A stretch of 64,000 bases of DNA from Aquirufa aurantiipilula (GTDB lineage Bacteria; Bacteroidota; Bacteroidia; Cytophagales; Spirosomataceae): positions 1 to 64,000 of the forward strand of contig NZ_JAANOG010000007.1 of the NCBI RefSeq assembly GCF_019923745.1, given 5' to 3'. Below are positions 25,970-35,070 of this stretch, one piece after another. Made by a program: the position numbers and the translations under genes. A model generated the notes under the pieces. It saw nothing but the letters and a program-made list of their open reading frames with translations. It searched no databases and was not told the origin of the DNA. The stretch's first letter is position 1; every line of letters begins with the position of its first letter.

Positions 25970-26522
25970 GATGTGAAATTAGGTTGGGCATGACATTGCC
26001 TATAATCATACAAGCGCCATTAAGAAGTAATTGCTGTTGAATGGGGAGGTATACACAATATATGGCACCCAATCCAAAAATTATACCACATAGAACAAAT
26101 AGCCTATTTTTCATCAGGAAACCTGATATACTTGTTCCAATTCCCACACAGATAAGTAAAAAAGGGAAGGGGCTAATTTGATTAAATAAGGAAATGAATA
26201 AAGATAAACCCATGGCTATATACAAGGTAAACCACATGGTTAATACAAAATGATTGTAATAGCTTAAGGAAGAGTTTTTGCTCGAGGAACCCCAAAAAAC
26301 ACTCAAAATAAGTCCAATTCCTGGAAATAAGATCCAAGGCGAAAACCAAGGCAAGGATAAAATTTGGTTTAAAATAGCATACTGAGAAAAGCTAGCTACT
26401 GCTATAAGCATACCCCAAAGGATATAAAATTTTCGTTGAATATGATAATCTTGGCGTGTGGAGTTCACTACTTTTTGGATTATAGCTAGGCTCTCATTGG
26501 GATTCAGTACCGATTCAGACAT
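25962..26522 (-). CDS. Multi-pass membrane protein of unknown function
   Basis: A 186-residue protein with about five to six hydrophobic helices (near residues 30-50, 55-75, 88-110, 118-132, 140-155 and 160-180) and a short polar N terminus. I do not recognise a family. It is the first gene of a two-gene operon with a small winged-helix regulator, in the arrangement seen for membrane proteins that sense or are controlled by such a regulator. Palindromic sequence lies just upstream of its start. Confidence 0.75.
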   Translation of the reverse strand: MSESVLNPNESLAIIQKVVNSTRQDYHIQRKFYILWGMLIAVASFSQYAILNQILSLPWFSPWILFPGIGLILSVFWGSSSKNSSLSYYNHFVLTMWFTLYIAMGLSLFISLFNQISPFPFLLICVGIGTSISGFLMKNRLFVLCGIIFGLGAIYCVYLPIQQQLLLNGACMIIGNVMPNLISHHV

Positions 26523-26538
26523 GTTTTAGTGGTTTAGT

Positions 26539-26571
26539 GTTTGCAATATTAATGTAGTTTGTAATGCAAAC
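26539..26571. promoter_or_regulatory. Candidate operator for the HTH/membrane operon
   Basis: GTTTGCA (26539-26545) and TGCAAAC (26565-26571) form an inverted repeat, and a nested GTTTG-5 bases-CAAAC spans 26557-26571. It lies between the divergent membrane-protein and methyltransferase genes, a sensible place for autoregulation. The link to the regulator is a guess. Confidence 0.3.
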
Positions 26572-26608
26572 CAAATTATTTAGAAAAAAATATTTATTTG
26601 AATATTCC

Positions 26609-26616
26609 TACCTTTG
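26609..26616 (+). promoter_or_regulatory. -7 box of the methyltransferase genes
   Basis: TACCTTTG is a perfect TAnnTTTG element 17 bases before the chosen ATG at 26634. The -33 position has no clear TTTG. Confidence 0.5.
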
Positions 26617-26633
26617 TAATTAAATTCTTGAAT

Positions 26634-27404
26634 ATGTATAAAACAACTGAAATTGCTTCCTCTGAGATTGCTTCGGATAATCCGATTCACCAACGTCTTT
26701 TATTCCCTTATTTGCATGTAAGCCACTTAGTATCGGGAGATGTATTGGAAATTGGATGTGGTACAGGAAGGGGAGTAGGCGTATTAGCCCCGCAAGTCAG
26801 TCATTATACAGGAGTGGATAAGAATACGGAATTGATGCAGGAATTAAGTAAAAACTATCCTTCATTTAACTTCATTGACATGTTTTTACCACCTTTGAAA
26901 GATTTACCTTCGAATCACTATGATTTTGTGGTAACCTTTCAGGTAATAGAGCATATTGAAAATGATGATTTTTTCCTTCAAGAAGCTGCTAGAGTATTAA
27001 AACCAGGGGGTAAATTGTATTTGACCACTGTGAATAAGAAATTTTCTTTAACCCGTAATCCATGGCATGTGCGTGAATATGATGCCCAAGGACTGAAGAA
27101 CTTGATGGAGAAGCATTTTACTACGGTTATTACAGAAGGAATTCATGGAAATGCCAAAGTGATGGATTATTATGAAGAGAATAAAAAATCCGTTCAAAAA
27201 ATCACTCGATTTGATATCCTAAACCTTCAATACAGATTACCAAGAACTTGGTTACAAGTTCCTTATGATATTGCCAATCGTATGAGTCGATTGATTGTTT
27301 CCAAAGCCAACAATCAATTAGTGGATTCCATTCAAGTGGATGATTATTCACTAAATCAAACACCAGATTCTTCTTTCGATTTCTTTTATACCGGTATCAA
27401 ATAA
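26634..27404 (+). CDS. Class I SAM-dependent methyltransferase
   Basis: A 256-residue methyltransferase of the Methyltransf_11/UbiE-like type. Motif I is V-L-E-I-G-C-G-T-G-R-G near residue 40, motif II lies around V-T-F-Q-V-I-E-H near residue 105, and L-K-P-G-G-K-L-Y-L-T follows near residue 125. The C-terminal third is specific and does not point to a substrate. The ATG at 26634 is preferred to an upstream TTG. The next gene, another methyltransferase, starts 4 bases after the stop, so both are likely co-transcribed. Confidence 0.88.
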   Translation: MYKTTEIASSEIASDNPIHQRLLFPYLHVSHLVSGDVLEIGCGTGRGVGVLAPQVSHYTGVDKNTELMQELSKNYPSFNFIDMFLPPLKDLPSNHYDFVVTFQVIEHIENDDFFLQEAARVLKPGGKLYLTTVNKKFSLTRNPWHVREYDAQGLKNLMEKHFTTVITEGIHGNAKVMDYYEENKKSVQKITRFDILNLQYRLPRTWLQVPYDIANRMSRLIVSKANNQLVDSIQVDDYSLNQTPDSSFDFFYTGIK

Positions 27405-27408
27405 TACC

Positions 27409-28050
27409 ATGGAATTCATAGATCCAGCCATTGATGCTTATTCTCGTGCATTTACTGAGCCAGAAAGTGATTTATTGAAACGTCTAGATCGGGAGACGCA
27501 TGCTCAAATATTGCAACCTAGGATGCTATCTGGACATTTGCAAGGTCGGTTTTTAGCTTTGATTTCTTCTCTAATCCAACCAAAATTAATTCTTGAAATA
27601 GGGACTTATACCGGTTATTCGGCTCTTTGTTTGGCAGAGGGATTAGTACCTACTGGGAAGATCATTACCTTAGATGTCAATGAGGAATTAGAACGATTTA
27701 CTCGCTCTTTTTTTGATCAATCTCCCCTGGGTCCACAAATTGATTACCGTATTGTGGATGCTAAAGAAGAAATTCCATTGATTCAGGAAGAAATTGATTT
27801 GGTTTTTATCGATGCGGATAAGCGAAATTATGCGCTCTATTTTGATTTAGTAGTGGATAAAGTAAGAAAAGGGGGTTTAATCATTGTAGATAATGTCCTT
27901 TGGAGTGGAAAAGTGGTCGAAGAATCTGCTAAAGATAAATCCACCCAAGCCCTAAGGGATTTTAATCAAAAGTGTCTAGATGATGTGCGGGTTGAAAATT
28001 TGCTTTTACCCTTGCGCGATGGACTTTTGATTCTTAAAAAGAAAGATTAA
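27409..28050 (+). CDS. O-methyltransferase (CCoAOMT/COMT-like)
   Basis: A 213-residue metal-dependent O-methyltransferase. Motif I I-L-E-I-G-T-Y-T-G-Y-S-A near residue 63, the F-I-D-A-D-K-R-N-Y segment near residue 138 (metal and SAM acid residues), and I-I-V-D-N-V-L-W-S-G-K-V near residue 163 are all typical of the caffeoyl-CoA/catechol type. Bacterial members act on small catechol-like compounds or on tRNA wobble hydroxyuridine (TrmR). The latter is possible here. It converges with a LysM transglycosylase and the stop codons overlap by 4 bases. Confidence 0.9.
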   Translation: MEFIDPAIDAYSRAFTEPESDLLKRLDRETHAQILQPRMLSGHLQGRFLALISSLIQPKLILEIGTYTGYSALCLAEGLVPTGKIITLDVNEELERFTRSFFDQSPLGPQIDYRIVDAKEEIPLIQEEIDLVFIDADKRNYALYFDLVVDKVRKGGLIIVDNVLWSGKVVEESAKDKSTQALRDFNQKCLDDVRVENLLLPLRDGLLILKKKD

Positions 28051-29648
28051 GGCTGAATTTTCAACTTTTGCCCAACCTGTATTTTGGGGTTTTTTCCAAG
28101 TTTATTCCATTCAGCTAATTTCTGAACACTGATGCCATATTGAGAAGCTATTCTAAATAGCGTTTCTCCAGCTTTAACTTGGTGAAATGAATTATTCGCT
28201 TGTACATTATTTATTTTAGCGACGGATTTTGATTCATTCATTACAGGAGTTTTTTCAACGGGCGTTTTTGGTGTTTCTTCCACCACTTTAATTTCTGATT
28301 TTTTATCTTTTTCTGGGTTATCTGAGCGAATGGTAATCTCACGACCAACAGCAGGGTCGATGTAAACAGAATTCCCTGTACTTTTAATGTTTACCTTAGG
28401 TTCTTCGGCAATCTTTTCTTCTTGCTTTTCTATTGCCTCATTGACACGTGCGCTATTGGGTGATTTTTTTGCTTTTTCATCCAATTGTTCTGCTATTAAT
28501 TCCAGCATGGGTATTTTTCTCGATACCTTGATTTTTTGACCCAAGCTAATCATTGAGCTCATTTCTAAGTCGTTTAACTTCAGTAAATCGGGAAGTTTCA
28601 TCTCATATTTTCGCGCAATTGAACTTAGGCTTTCTCCAGATTCAACCGTGTGAAAGCGGGTTTCCACTTTGTCGCTTAAAATAGGTTTATGCTTTTTCTT
28701 AGGGTAAAGTGCCTCTTGAGGGACTTCAGCCTCGACATACAATTTATTGGTATCATTGGAAGCTGTTAATGCCATGCTTTGAGCTGCCAGACTTACATTG
28801 CTTTTAGATTCAAAAATGGACACATTGGAAGGGTGATACAGTGTATATTCTTTATCGTCAGGTACCCAATCTTTCAACACCCAGGAATTGTATTTTTTTA
28901 AATCATCATAACTTACCTTCCATTCATCGGATAATTCCATCAGGTTTTTACCTTTGACTTGCTTGTAGGTAATCATACTTGGTATTTCCGCTGAAACACT
29001 TTCCGCGGCATTTAATTGTAATTCCGTTTCCCAAAAATGTTTATAAGCTAAGAAACGTAAGACATACCAGTCTGTACTAGAATCAACTTCAATAATGGAT
29101 TTTCCTAGCCAATCCGTTGCTAATGGCATTTTCTTTAGGGTTCCTAAACCTAAACGATAGGATAGTAATGTGCTTAACCAATTATCTAAAACCGTATTAT
29201 TCCGACTTAAATAATTGACTGCCCCTTTGGTGGCTTCCATGATATGACGTCTTTCGTCGACCTCTTTGTTTACCTTCAAACCGACATCCTTGGCTGTTTC
29301 TAATTTAAACTGCCAATATCCCACCGCATTTGATGTGGAAACTGCATTCGGGTTCAATGAGCTTTCTTGGACACATAGGTATTTGAAATCATCTGGGATA
29401 TTTCCATCTTTTAAAATTGGCTCAATTAATGGGAAAAAAAGCCGCATTTTGTCCTTCATCATACCCACAAATTTTTTGTTGGCTCCTAACATAGCCCATT
29501 CCTTCTCTAAAATGGGTCTAGCAGATGGATGAATCGCAACACGTAAATTCCCCAAACTTAAGGTATCTGGGCGATTGCTGGCGCGAACGGTAATGGATGA
29601 ACAACTTACCAAAAACAAAAAAAGAAATAGTAGCTTTTTTTGATTCAT
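28047..29648 (-). CDS. Lytic transglycosylase with LysM repeats (MltD-like)
   Basis: A 533-residue envelope enzyme that cleaves peptidoglycan glycan strands. The signal region ends in an L-V-S-C lipobox-like site at Cys16, so it may be a lipoprotein. The SLT domain carries the catalytic glutamate in C-V-Q-E-S-S-L-N-P (Glu95) and the G-Y-W-Q-F motif. A degenerate LysM lies near residue 245, and two good LysM domains follow, near residue 333 (H-T-V-E-S-G-E-S-L) and at the C terminus (H-Q-V-K-A-G-E-T-L), separated by a charged low-complexity linker. The number and order match MltD relatives. Confidence 0.93.
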   Translation of the reverse strand: MNQKKLLFLFLFLVSCSSITVRASNRPDTLSLGNLRVAIHPSARPILEKEWAMLGANKKFVGMMKDKMRLFFPLIEPILKDGNIPDDFKYLCVQESSLNPNAVSTSNAVGYWQFKLETAKDVGLKVNKEVDERRHIMEATKGAVNYLSRNNTVLDNWLSTLLSYRLGLGTLKKMPLATDWLGKSIIEVDSSTDWYVLRFLAYKHFWETELQLNAAESVSAEIPSMITYKQVKGKNLMELSDEWKVSYDDLKKYNSWVLKDWVPDDKEYTLYHPSNVSIFESKSNVSLAAQSMALTASNDTNKLYVEAEVPQEALYPKKKHKPILSDKVETRFHTVESGESLSSIARKYEMKLPDLLKLNDLEMSSMISLGQKIKVSRKIPMLELIAEQLDEKAKKSPNSARVNEAIEKQEEKIAEEPKVNIKSTGNSVYIDPAVGREITIRSDNPEKDKKSEIKVVEETPKTPVEKTPVMNESKSVAKINNVQANNSFHQVKAGETLFRIASQYGISVQKLAEWNKLGKNPKIQVGQKLKIQP

Positions 29649-29782
29649 AGATGATGGATTAATAAAGCAATGAAAGCTGTTGAAGCCTATTTATTGTAAA
29701 ATTACCAAATATTCTCATTTAACGGTTTTAAAATAGGATTATTGCTAATTGACCATTTGTTTTAAGAGCTTGGGAATATCTT

Positions 29783-29790
29783 TACCTTTG
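29783..29790 (+). promoter_or_regulatory. -7 box of the DUF3109 gene
   Basis: TACCTTTG is a perfect TAnnTTTG box 16 bases before the ATG at 29807. A TTTG at 29756-29759 is 23 bases upstream, slightly wider than ideal. Confidence 0.5.
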
Positions 29791-29806
29791 TGAAAAATAG
29801 GATAGA

Positions 29807-30379
29807 ATGATTTTAATTGATGATACGGTAATTAGTGAAGATGTAGCCGATGAGTTCTTTGTTTGTGATTTAAGTAAATGCAAGGGCGCATGTTGTGTGG
29901 AGGGTGATTTAGGGGCACCTTTGGAAGAAGATGAACTAGCGATTATTGAAAATATTCAGGATCAAATTGCTCCTTATTTATCCGAGGAAGGTAAAGCTGT
30001 CATTAAACAAGTCGGTACTTGGGTTAAGGATGAAGATGGGGATTTTTCCACTCCTGTAATAGAAGGCAGGGAATGTGTCTATGCTATATACGATGATAAA
30101 AAATATTTGAAGTGTGGGATTGAGCAAGCTTATTTTGATGGTAAAATCGACTTTAGAAAACCTATTTCTTGTCATTTATATCCCATTCGAATTGCTAAAT
30201 TGGCTGAATATCAGGCATTAAACTATGATCGTTGGAGTATTTGCTCCGATGCTTGTTCTCATGGTAAACAATTAGGAGTACCTATTTATAAATTCTTAAA
30301 GGAACCCTTAATCCGTAAATTTGGAGAGAAATGGTATCAAGAATTAGAGAAGGAAATTGAAGAGAGAAAAGAAGAGTAA
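29807..30379 (+). CDS. DUF3109 family cysteine-rich protein
   Basis: A 190-residue cytoplasmic protein of the DUF3109 family, widespread in Bacteroidota and without an assigned function. It has a conserved cysteine set: C-K-G-A-C-C near residue 25, single cysteines in E-C-V-Y-A and K-C-G-I, S-C-H-L-Y-P near residue 120, and C-S-D-A-C near residue 145. The spacing resembles the YkgJ-type CxxxCC metal-binding group, so binding of zinc or an Fe-S cluster is plausible. The C-terminal tail is highly charged. It precedes the alkyltransferase-like gene by 46 bases. Confidence 0.87.
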   Translation: MILIDDTVISEDVADEFFVCDLSKCKGACCVEGDLGAPLEEDELAIIENIQDQIAPYLSEEGKAVIKQVGTWVKDEDGDFSTPVIEGRECVYAIYDDKKYLKCGIEQAYFDGKIDFRKPISCHLYPIRIAKLAEYQALNYDRWSICSDACSHGKQLGVPIYKFLKEPLIRKFGEKWYQELEKEIEERKEE

Positions 30380-30425
30380 ATAAATTATACGTTATAGGTC
30401 ATAAGTTTTAGCTTTTAGTATTAAA

Positions 30426-30752
30426 ATGGCTGCCAGTCTCAATTCCTTTGATGCGATTTATCAAGTTGTACAACTGATTCCCACAGGAAAAGTGACTTCT
30501 TATGGAGCTATTGCTGCCTATTTAGGTATGAAGGGAGGAGCAAGAATGGTGGGGTGGGCAATGAATGCCTCACATACCTTAGAAAATGTACCTGCTCATC
30601 GGGTAGTTAATCGAAATGGATTGTTGACCGGTAAGAATTTCTTTGGAGGAAATCGAATGCAAGAGCTATTAGAATCAGAAGGTATCGAAGTAAAAGATGA
30701 TAAAATTCTAAATTTTCACCTACATTTTTGGGATCCCAATTCTGAATTATAG
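30426..30752 (+). CDS. Alkyltransferase-like protein (ATL, MGMT fold)
   Basis: A 108-residue DNA-binding protein of the MGMT/Ogt superfamily. It keeps the helix-turn-helix (V-T-S-Y-G-A-I-A near residue 23), the R-M-V-G-W-A-M segment and the active-site loop. However, the P-C-H-R motif of true alkyltransferases reads P-A-H-R (Ala57), so it cannot accept alkyl groups. Family knowledge says ATL proteins bind O6-alkylguanine and mark it for nucleotide-excision repair. Together with the AlkB-like gene at 25 kb it suggests alkylation-damage handling in this region. Confidence 0.93.
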   Translation: MAASLNSFDAIYQVVQLIPTGKVTSYGAIAAYLGMKGGARMVGWAMNASHTLENVPAHRVVNRNGLLTGKNFFGGNRMQELLESEGIEVKDDKILNFHLHFWDPNSEL

Positions 30753-30772
30753 GATGAATGGCCTTACACCTT

Positions 30773-31567
30773 TTAATCGATCTGGCTTACAAATTTCTTA
30801 CCACCTAACATGCGCATTTGTCGCTGTATCGTATTGGTTCTTCGCTGTACGTAATTAGAAGGATTTTGAATGGAGAAACGAATGGGATTGGGTAAAACTG
30901 CAGCAATTCTTGCAGCTTCGGCTCGACTAACTTCGGACGCTGAATGACCATAAAATTTACGACAAGCAGCCTCTACTCCAAAGGTCATTTTGCCTGTTTC
31001 AGCTACATTGAGATAGACTTCCAATATCCTTTGTTTTCCCCAAATTAACTCTATCATGAAGGTGAAATAGGCTTCCAATCCTTTTCTTAAATAGCTTCTT
31101 CCTTGCCACAAAAATACATTTTTGGCCACCTGTTGAGAAATAGTACTAGCTCCTTTGATTCGTTTTCCTTTCATATTGTGGCGCATAGCACCCCACATGG
31201 CTTCAAAGTCAAACCCATTGTGTTCAGGGAAAAGTTGGTCTTCAGAGGCAATCACTGCTAAGGCACAGTTTTTGTCTATTTCAGCATACGAAGTCCAGTT
31301 TGAATATATTTTACTTGGTTTTCCTTCCATGATTGCATCGATTTTACGACTAGCCATGGTGGGAGTGAAGTAAATGGGAAGAAATTTGAATAATACAATC
31401 ATCACCAAGGAGGCAATCCAAGCATAAAATACTAACCAAGCGAACTTGATGACATATTTTTTGAAAGTACTGGAAGATTTTTGACTAGTACTGGTATTGA
31501 CTTTTCCGAATTTAGACGATTTGCTGCTAAGTCGCGTTTCTTTCGTTAAGTCAATTCTTTTTGCCAT
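30773..31567 (-). CDS. mtgA: Monofunctional peptidoglycan glycosyltransferase MtgA
   Basis: A 264-residue GT51 enzyme that polymerises lipid II into glycan strands. One membrane segment lies near residues 38-60 after a basic, serine-rich cytoplasmic tail. GT51 motifs follow: the A-S-E-D-Q-L-F-P-E-H catalytic region near residue 105, G-A-S-T-I-S-Q-Q-V-A-K-N near residue 138, and the K-x-R-I-L-E-V-Y-L-N-V-A-E-T-G motif near residue 180. No transpeptidase domain is present. ATG 31567 is preferred over an upstream in-frame codon that would add 12 odd residues. Confidence 0.95.
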   Translation of the reverse strand: MAKRIDLTKETRLSSKSSKFGKVNTSTSQKSSSTFKKYVIKFAWLVFYAWIASLVMIVLFKFLPIYFTPTMASRKIDAIMEGKPSKIYSNWTSYAEIDKNCALAVIASEDQLFPEHNGFDFEAMWGAMRHNMKGKRIKGASTISQQVAKNVFLWQGRSYLRKGLEAYFTFMIELIWGKQRILEVYLNVAETGKMTFGVEAACRKFYGHSASEVSRAEAARIAAVLPNPIRFSIQNPSNYVQRRTNTIQRQMRMLGGKKFVSQID

Positions 31568-31622
31568 TGAGATGTTGAGGTATAATAGATTGCAAAAATA
31601 CAATCTTAATTGAAATGCCGGG

Positions 31623-32747
31623 TTAAATTAGAAAAATATCGCTACTCAATTTATCGGCAATTAATTTTCCCGAATCGGTTAAGATTAAAAATCCTTCTTT
31701 CTCTATCGCCCATTGTTTCTCTTTCCATTCCTTAAATTCTTCCGTAGGAAAGTGTTGGTTAATTTGATCAAATGCCTGTTTTAAGAAGTTAATATCCAAG
31801 CCCCACATAGTTCTTAGTCGGGTCATGATGTATTCATTGATCCGATTTTCTGGACTTAAATATTCTAGTTCAAAATGTGATTTACCTTGTTCTAAAGCCA
31901 ATAAGTAGGCCTTATTATTGGCAATATTCCATTGACGGCTTTGATAATTAAAACTATGTGCAGATGGCCCGATTCCTAGGTATTCTTCTTGGTTCCAATA
32001 ACTGGAATTGTGTCGGGAATAGCATCCGTTTTTGGCAAAATTGGATACTTCATAAGCCTCAAATCCTGCCGATTGTAATAGTTGATGAACTAATTCAAAA
32101 TGGGCAGCCATTTGATTATCAGGTGTTTCTTTGAGCAAACCTTTTTCTTTTTGCTTTCCAAAAACGGTTCTAGGTTCAATGGTCAAACTGTAGGCAGAAA
32201 TATGGTTCACATTCAGTGAAACAGCTTGTTGTATGTCAAACTCCGTATTCGACAAATGATGGTCTTTTAGTCCGTAAATAATGTCAACACTGATATTTTC
32301 TAAACCTACATCTTGAGCATTCTTTATAGCTTCAATGGATTGTTGGCTGCTATGATTGCGATGTAATTGACGTAGACTTTCATCATGAAATGTTTGTATT
32401 CCTACGCTTAAACGGTTAATCCCTATTTTTTGTAAGGTTTGAATATACTCCTTGGTTAAATCTTCTGGATTTGCTTCTAAGGTGATTTCAGCACCTTTGT
32501 TGATTGTATAGGTGTGCTTAATTTTATCAAAAAGCTGATTTAGTTGATATTCAGATAATAGGGAAGGAGTTCCTCCACCCAAGTAAATCGTATCAATATG
32601 CTTATTGGATAAATATTCTTTCTGAATCTCTAATTCTTTAAGCATAGCATTTACCATCACCTCTCTTTGAGAAAGCACCGTCGAAAAGTGGAAGTCACAG
32701 TAATGACAGGCTTGTCGACAAAATGGAATGTGAAGGTAGAGATGCAA
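31623..32747 (-). CDS. hemW: Radical SAM heme chaperone HemW-like
   Basis: A 374-residue radical SAM protein. The cluster motif is C-R-Q-A-C-H-Y-C near residue 10, with the fourth residue pattern C-x-x-x-C-x-x-C-D-F of the HemN/HemW group. G-G-G-T-P-S-L-L near residue 58 binds SAM. It lacks the N-terminal arm of HemN, which supports HemW (heme insertion) rather than coproporphyrinogen dehydrogenase. It lies 8 bases downstream of the M16 peptidase gene, so they are probably co-transcribed. Confidence 0.9.
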   Translation of the reverse strand: MHLYLHIPFCRQACHYCDFHFSTVLSQREVMVNAMLKELEIQKEYLSNKHIDTIYLGGGTPSLLSEYQLNQLFDKIKHTYTINKGAEITLEANPEDLTKEYIQTLQKIGINRLSVGIQTFHDESLRQLHRNHSSQQSIEAIKNAQDVGLENISVDIIYGLKDHHLSNTEFDIQQAVSLNVNHISAYSLTIEPRTVFGKQKEKGLLKETPDNQMAAHFELVHQLLQSAGFEAYEVSNFAKNGCYSRHNSSYWNQEEYLGIGPSAHSFNYQSRQWNIANNKAYLLALEQGKSHFELEYLSPENRINEYIMTRLRTMWGLDINFLKQAFDQINQHFPTEEFKEWKEKQWAIEKEGFLILTDSGKLIADKLSSDIFLI

Positions 32748-32755
32748 GGGATTCC

Positions 32756-33985
32756 TTAAGGTTCAAAGATTAGGTAACTTAGCTGATCAGGCACAAACAT
32801 TTCTTGTGCTAAGGTTTGCAACTTATCCGAAGTGATTGCATCTATTTGTAGGAATAATTCATCCAAACTTTCAATTTTTTCTCGGTCCAATAAGTTCTTA
32901 GCCATCATGAGCATGAAGTTCAAATTCCCTTCTTCTGCCATGGCCAATTGACCTTTGAGTTGCGATTTGATTTTCTGTAAAGCGGGTCCTGACAATGCTT
33001 TTTGCTGAAGTTTGTCGAACTCCCTCATAATCAGTTTAATGGATTTGTTTACTTGATTTGGTTCTGTACCAAAGTAAATAGCCCAAAAACCGGAGTCAAT
33101 ATAAGAGGTAAAGCAAGCTTCAATGGAATAAACTAATCCATGTCTTTCTCGGATGGAAACGTTCAATAAAGAATTCATTCCTGGTCCACCTAGTAAATTA
33201 ATTAAGGTAAAAAAGGCCATTCGATTGGGATTAGCTAATGCATAAGATTGCCTTCCCAATGCTACGTGTGATTGAGTTACCCCCCTTTTGACAATCTTTT
33301 TTTCAGGAAGCATCAAGTTGGGTTGCATTCGTTTTAATTGTTGCTTTTTAGCCTTAATTTGACCCAAATGTTTTTCAGCCCAGGCAAAAACTTTATCATG
33401 AGGTAATTTTCCGATAGAAGAAAATACGATGCGGGAGGTATCCATATTTCTTTCGATGAACTGAATCAAATCGGATTGCTGAAATCCTTGAACAGTTTCA
33501 TTAGTTCCCAAAATATTCATCCCTAAGGAATGATTAGGAAATAGTAATTCATCAAAATCATCTTGAATCGCATCTTCTGGAGAATCATAATACATGGACA
33601 TTTCCTCCAAAATCACACTTCGTTCTTTTTCTAATTCTTTTTGAGGGAAGGTAGAATGAAACGTGATATCCGCTAAAAGTTCCAAAGCTCTTTCGTAATA
33701 GGGACTTAAAACAGAAGCATGAAAGCAAATTTTCTCTTTGGTCGTATATGCATTCAATTCACCTCCAATAATTTCCAAACGATTGATAATCTGAATATTA
33801 TTCTTCTTTTGAGTGCCTTTGAAAGCCATGTGCTCCCAAAAGTGAGCCAGGCCTTGCTCAGAGTCATTTTCATCCCGACTGCCTATGTCCAACATAATGC
33901 CTACATGCGAAATTTCGGTATGTACAACTTGTCGGTGGACAAGGATAATGCCATTTGTAAGCGTTCGGGTTTGAATCGAATTCAT
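32756..33985 (-). CDS. M16-family zinc peptidase (short form)
   Basis: A 409-residue single-chain M16 protein without a signal peptide. The zinc motif HxxEH is at residues 48-52 (H-F-W-E-H), and the downstream acid helix E-R-S-V-I-L-E-E-M is near residue 125. Its length and G-G-E-L-N-A-Y-T segment match the mitochondrial-processing-peptidase-like bacterial group (YmxG type). It is probably cytoplasmic, unlike the long exported M16 protein at 7873-10728. A TAAATTTG box (34016-34009, minus strand) is a possible promoter element. Confidence 0.92.
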   Translation of the reverse strand: MNSIQTRTLTNGIILVHRQVVHTEISHVGIMLDIGSRDENDSEQGLAHFWEHMAFKGTQKKNNIQIINRLEIIGGELNAYTTKEKICFHASVLSPYYERALELLADITFHSTFPQKELEKERSVILEEMSMYYDSPEDAIQDDFDELLFPNHSLGMNILGTNETVQGFQQSDLIQFIERNMDTSRIVFSSIGKLPHDKVFAWAEKHLGQIKAKKQQLKRMQPNLMLPEKKIVKRGVTQSHVALGRQSYALANPNRMAFFTLINLLGGPGMNSLLNVSIRERHGLVYSIEACFTSYIDSGFWAIYFGTEPNQVNKSIKLIMREFDKLQQKALSGPALQKIKSQLKGQLAMAEEGNLNFMLMMAKNLLDREKIESLDELFLQIDAITSDKLQTLAQEMFVPDQLSYLIFEP

Positions 33986-34050
33986 GTTTTAATTGGATAA
34001 AAATGTCCCAAATTTAACTAAATTTATGGCCATTTCATTCATTTTTTTAT

Positions 34051-35070
34051 ATGCTTAAGCATTCCAAAGTTCTTTTAATTCAAACTGCTTTTTTAGGGGA
34101 TGCTGTTTTAGCTACTGCTTTGTTGGAGAAGATTCGCATGGAATCTCCCGATACAGAAATTCATATTTTGGTAAGAAAAGGGAATGAAAGTCTGTTCAAA
34201 GCCTATCCTTATCCCAACCTAAAAACAGTCTGGTCATACGATAAATCTAGAAAATGGTCTTCTTGGTTGGAGCTCAGGCGCGATCTTTCTAAAGAGCATT
34301 TTGATGCTGTTTATGTGATTCAACGGTTTTTGGGTATGGGACTTTTGAGTCTATGTGTAGGAGCAAAGCGGGTGGTTGGTTTTGACAAAAATCCTATGTC
34401 TTTATTTTTTACGGAAAAAGTGAGACATGAGTGGGGTACAGGTATTCATGAGGTAGAAAGAAATACAGCATTGGTTAAATCTTGGTTAGGAGAGAAGGTA
34501 TTTAAACCCTGTTTACGAGCCCCCAATATCGACTTAGCTACAGAAATGCAGAAAAAAGAATATATCTGTATTTCTCCGGGAAGTGTTTGGGAAACAAAGC
34601 GACTGCCTATTAGAATTTGGATAGAATTCATAAAATTGTTACCTGAAAATCAGGTAGTTGTCTTGATGGGTTCTCCAGGTGAAATTGAATTATCCGATCA
34701 AATTGCGGCTGCCTTCCATGGAAGTAATAGAGTAGTATTGAATGAAACGGGTAAGCATCCTTTATTGGCTTCTGCCTACATATTTCAGCAAAGTAAAATG
34801 AGCTTTGTGAATGATTCTGGGCCAATGCATATATGTTCAGCTGAAAATGTACCTACGGTAGCAGTCTATTGTTCTACAATCCCATCCTTTGGATTTGGAC
34901 CATTAGCTGATTGGAATCGAATCGTTGAAACTAAGCATGTACTAGATTGTAGACCATGTGGAGACCATGGAAAAAAGAATTGTCCTTTGGGACATTATGC
35001 TTGTGGAGAAGGAATAGAGGCAAAATCCTTATTGCAGGCTTATCAAGATTACCTAAGCTCGGGATGCTAA
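34051..35070 (+). CDS. Glycosyltransferase family 9 (heptosyltransferase-like)
   Basis: A 339-residue GT9 enzyme of the LPS heptosyltransferase type. Landmarks are the N-terminal I-Q-T-A-F-L-G-D-A-V-L-A-T segment, the S-P-G-S-V-W-E-T-K-R donor-binding strand near residue 173, and N-D-S-G-P-M-H-I near residue 252. The C-terminal tail carries five cysteines (D-C-R-P-C-G-D-H-G, C-P-L-G, A-C-G-E) that could bind a metal; such tails occur in several GT9 relatives. It probably adds a sugar to LPS core. It converges with pyrB and the two genes overlap by 18 bases. Confidence 0.9.
   Translation: MLKHSKVLLIQTAFLGDAVLATALLEKIRMESPDTEIHILVRKGNESLFKAYPYPNLKTVWSYDKSRKWSSWLELRRDLSKEHFDAVYVIQRFLGMGLLSLCVGAKRVVGFDKNPMSLFFTEKVRHEWGTGIHEVERNTALVKSWLGEKVFKPCLRAPNIDLATEMQKKEYICISPGSVWETKRLPIRIWIEFIKLLPENQVVVLMGSPGEIELSDQIAAAFHGSNRVVLNETGKHPLLASAYIFQQSKMSFVNDSGPMHICSAENVPTVAVYCSTIPSFGFGPLADWNRIVETKHVLDCRPCGDHGKKNCPLGHYACGEGIEAKSLLQAYQDYLSSGC

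Noticed and set aside
32756-33985. The short M16 protein as a broken copy of the long one
   Set aside because: It keeps the zinc motif and full single-unit length, has no signal peptide, and matches a known short group.
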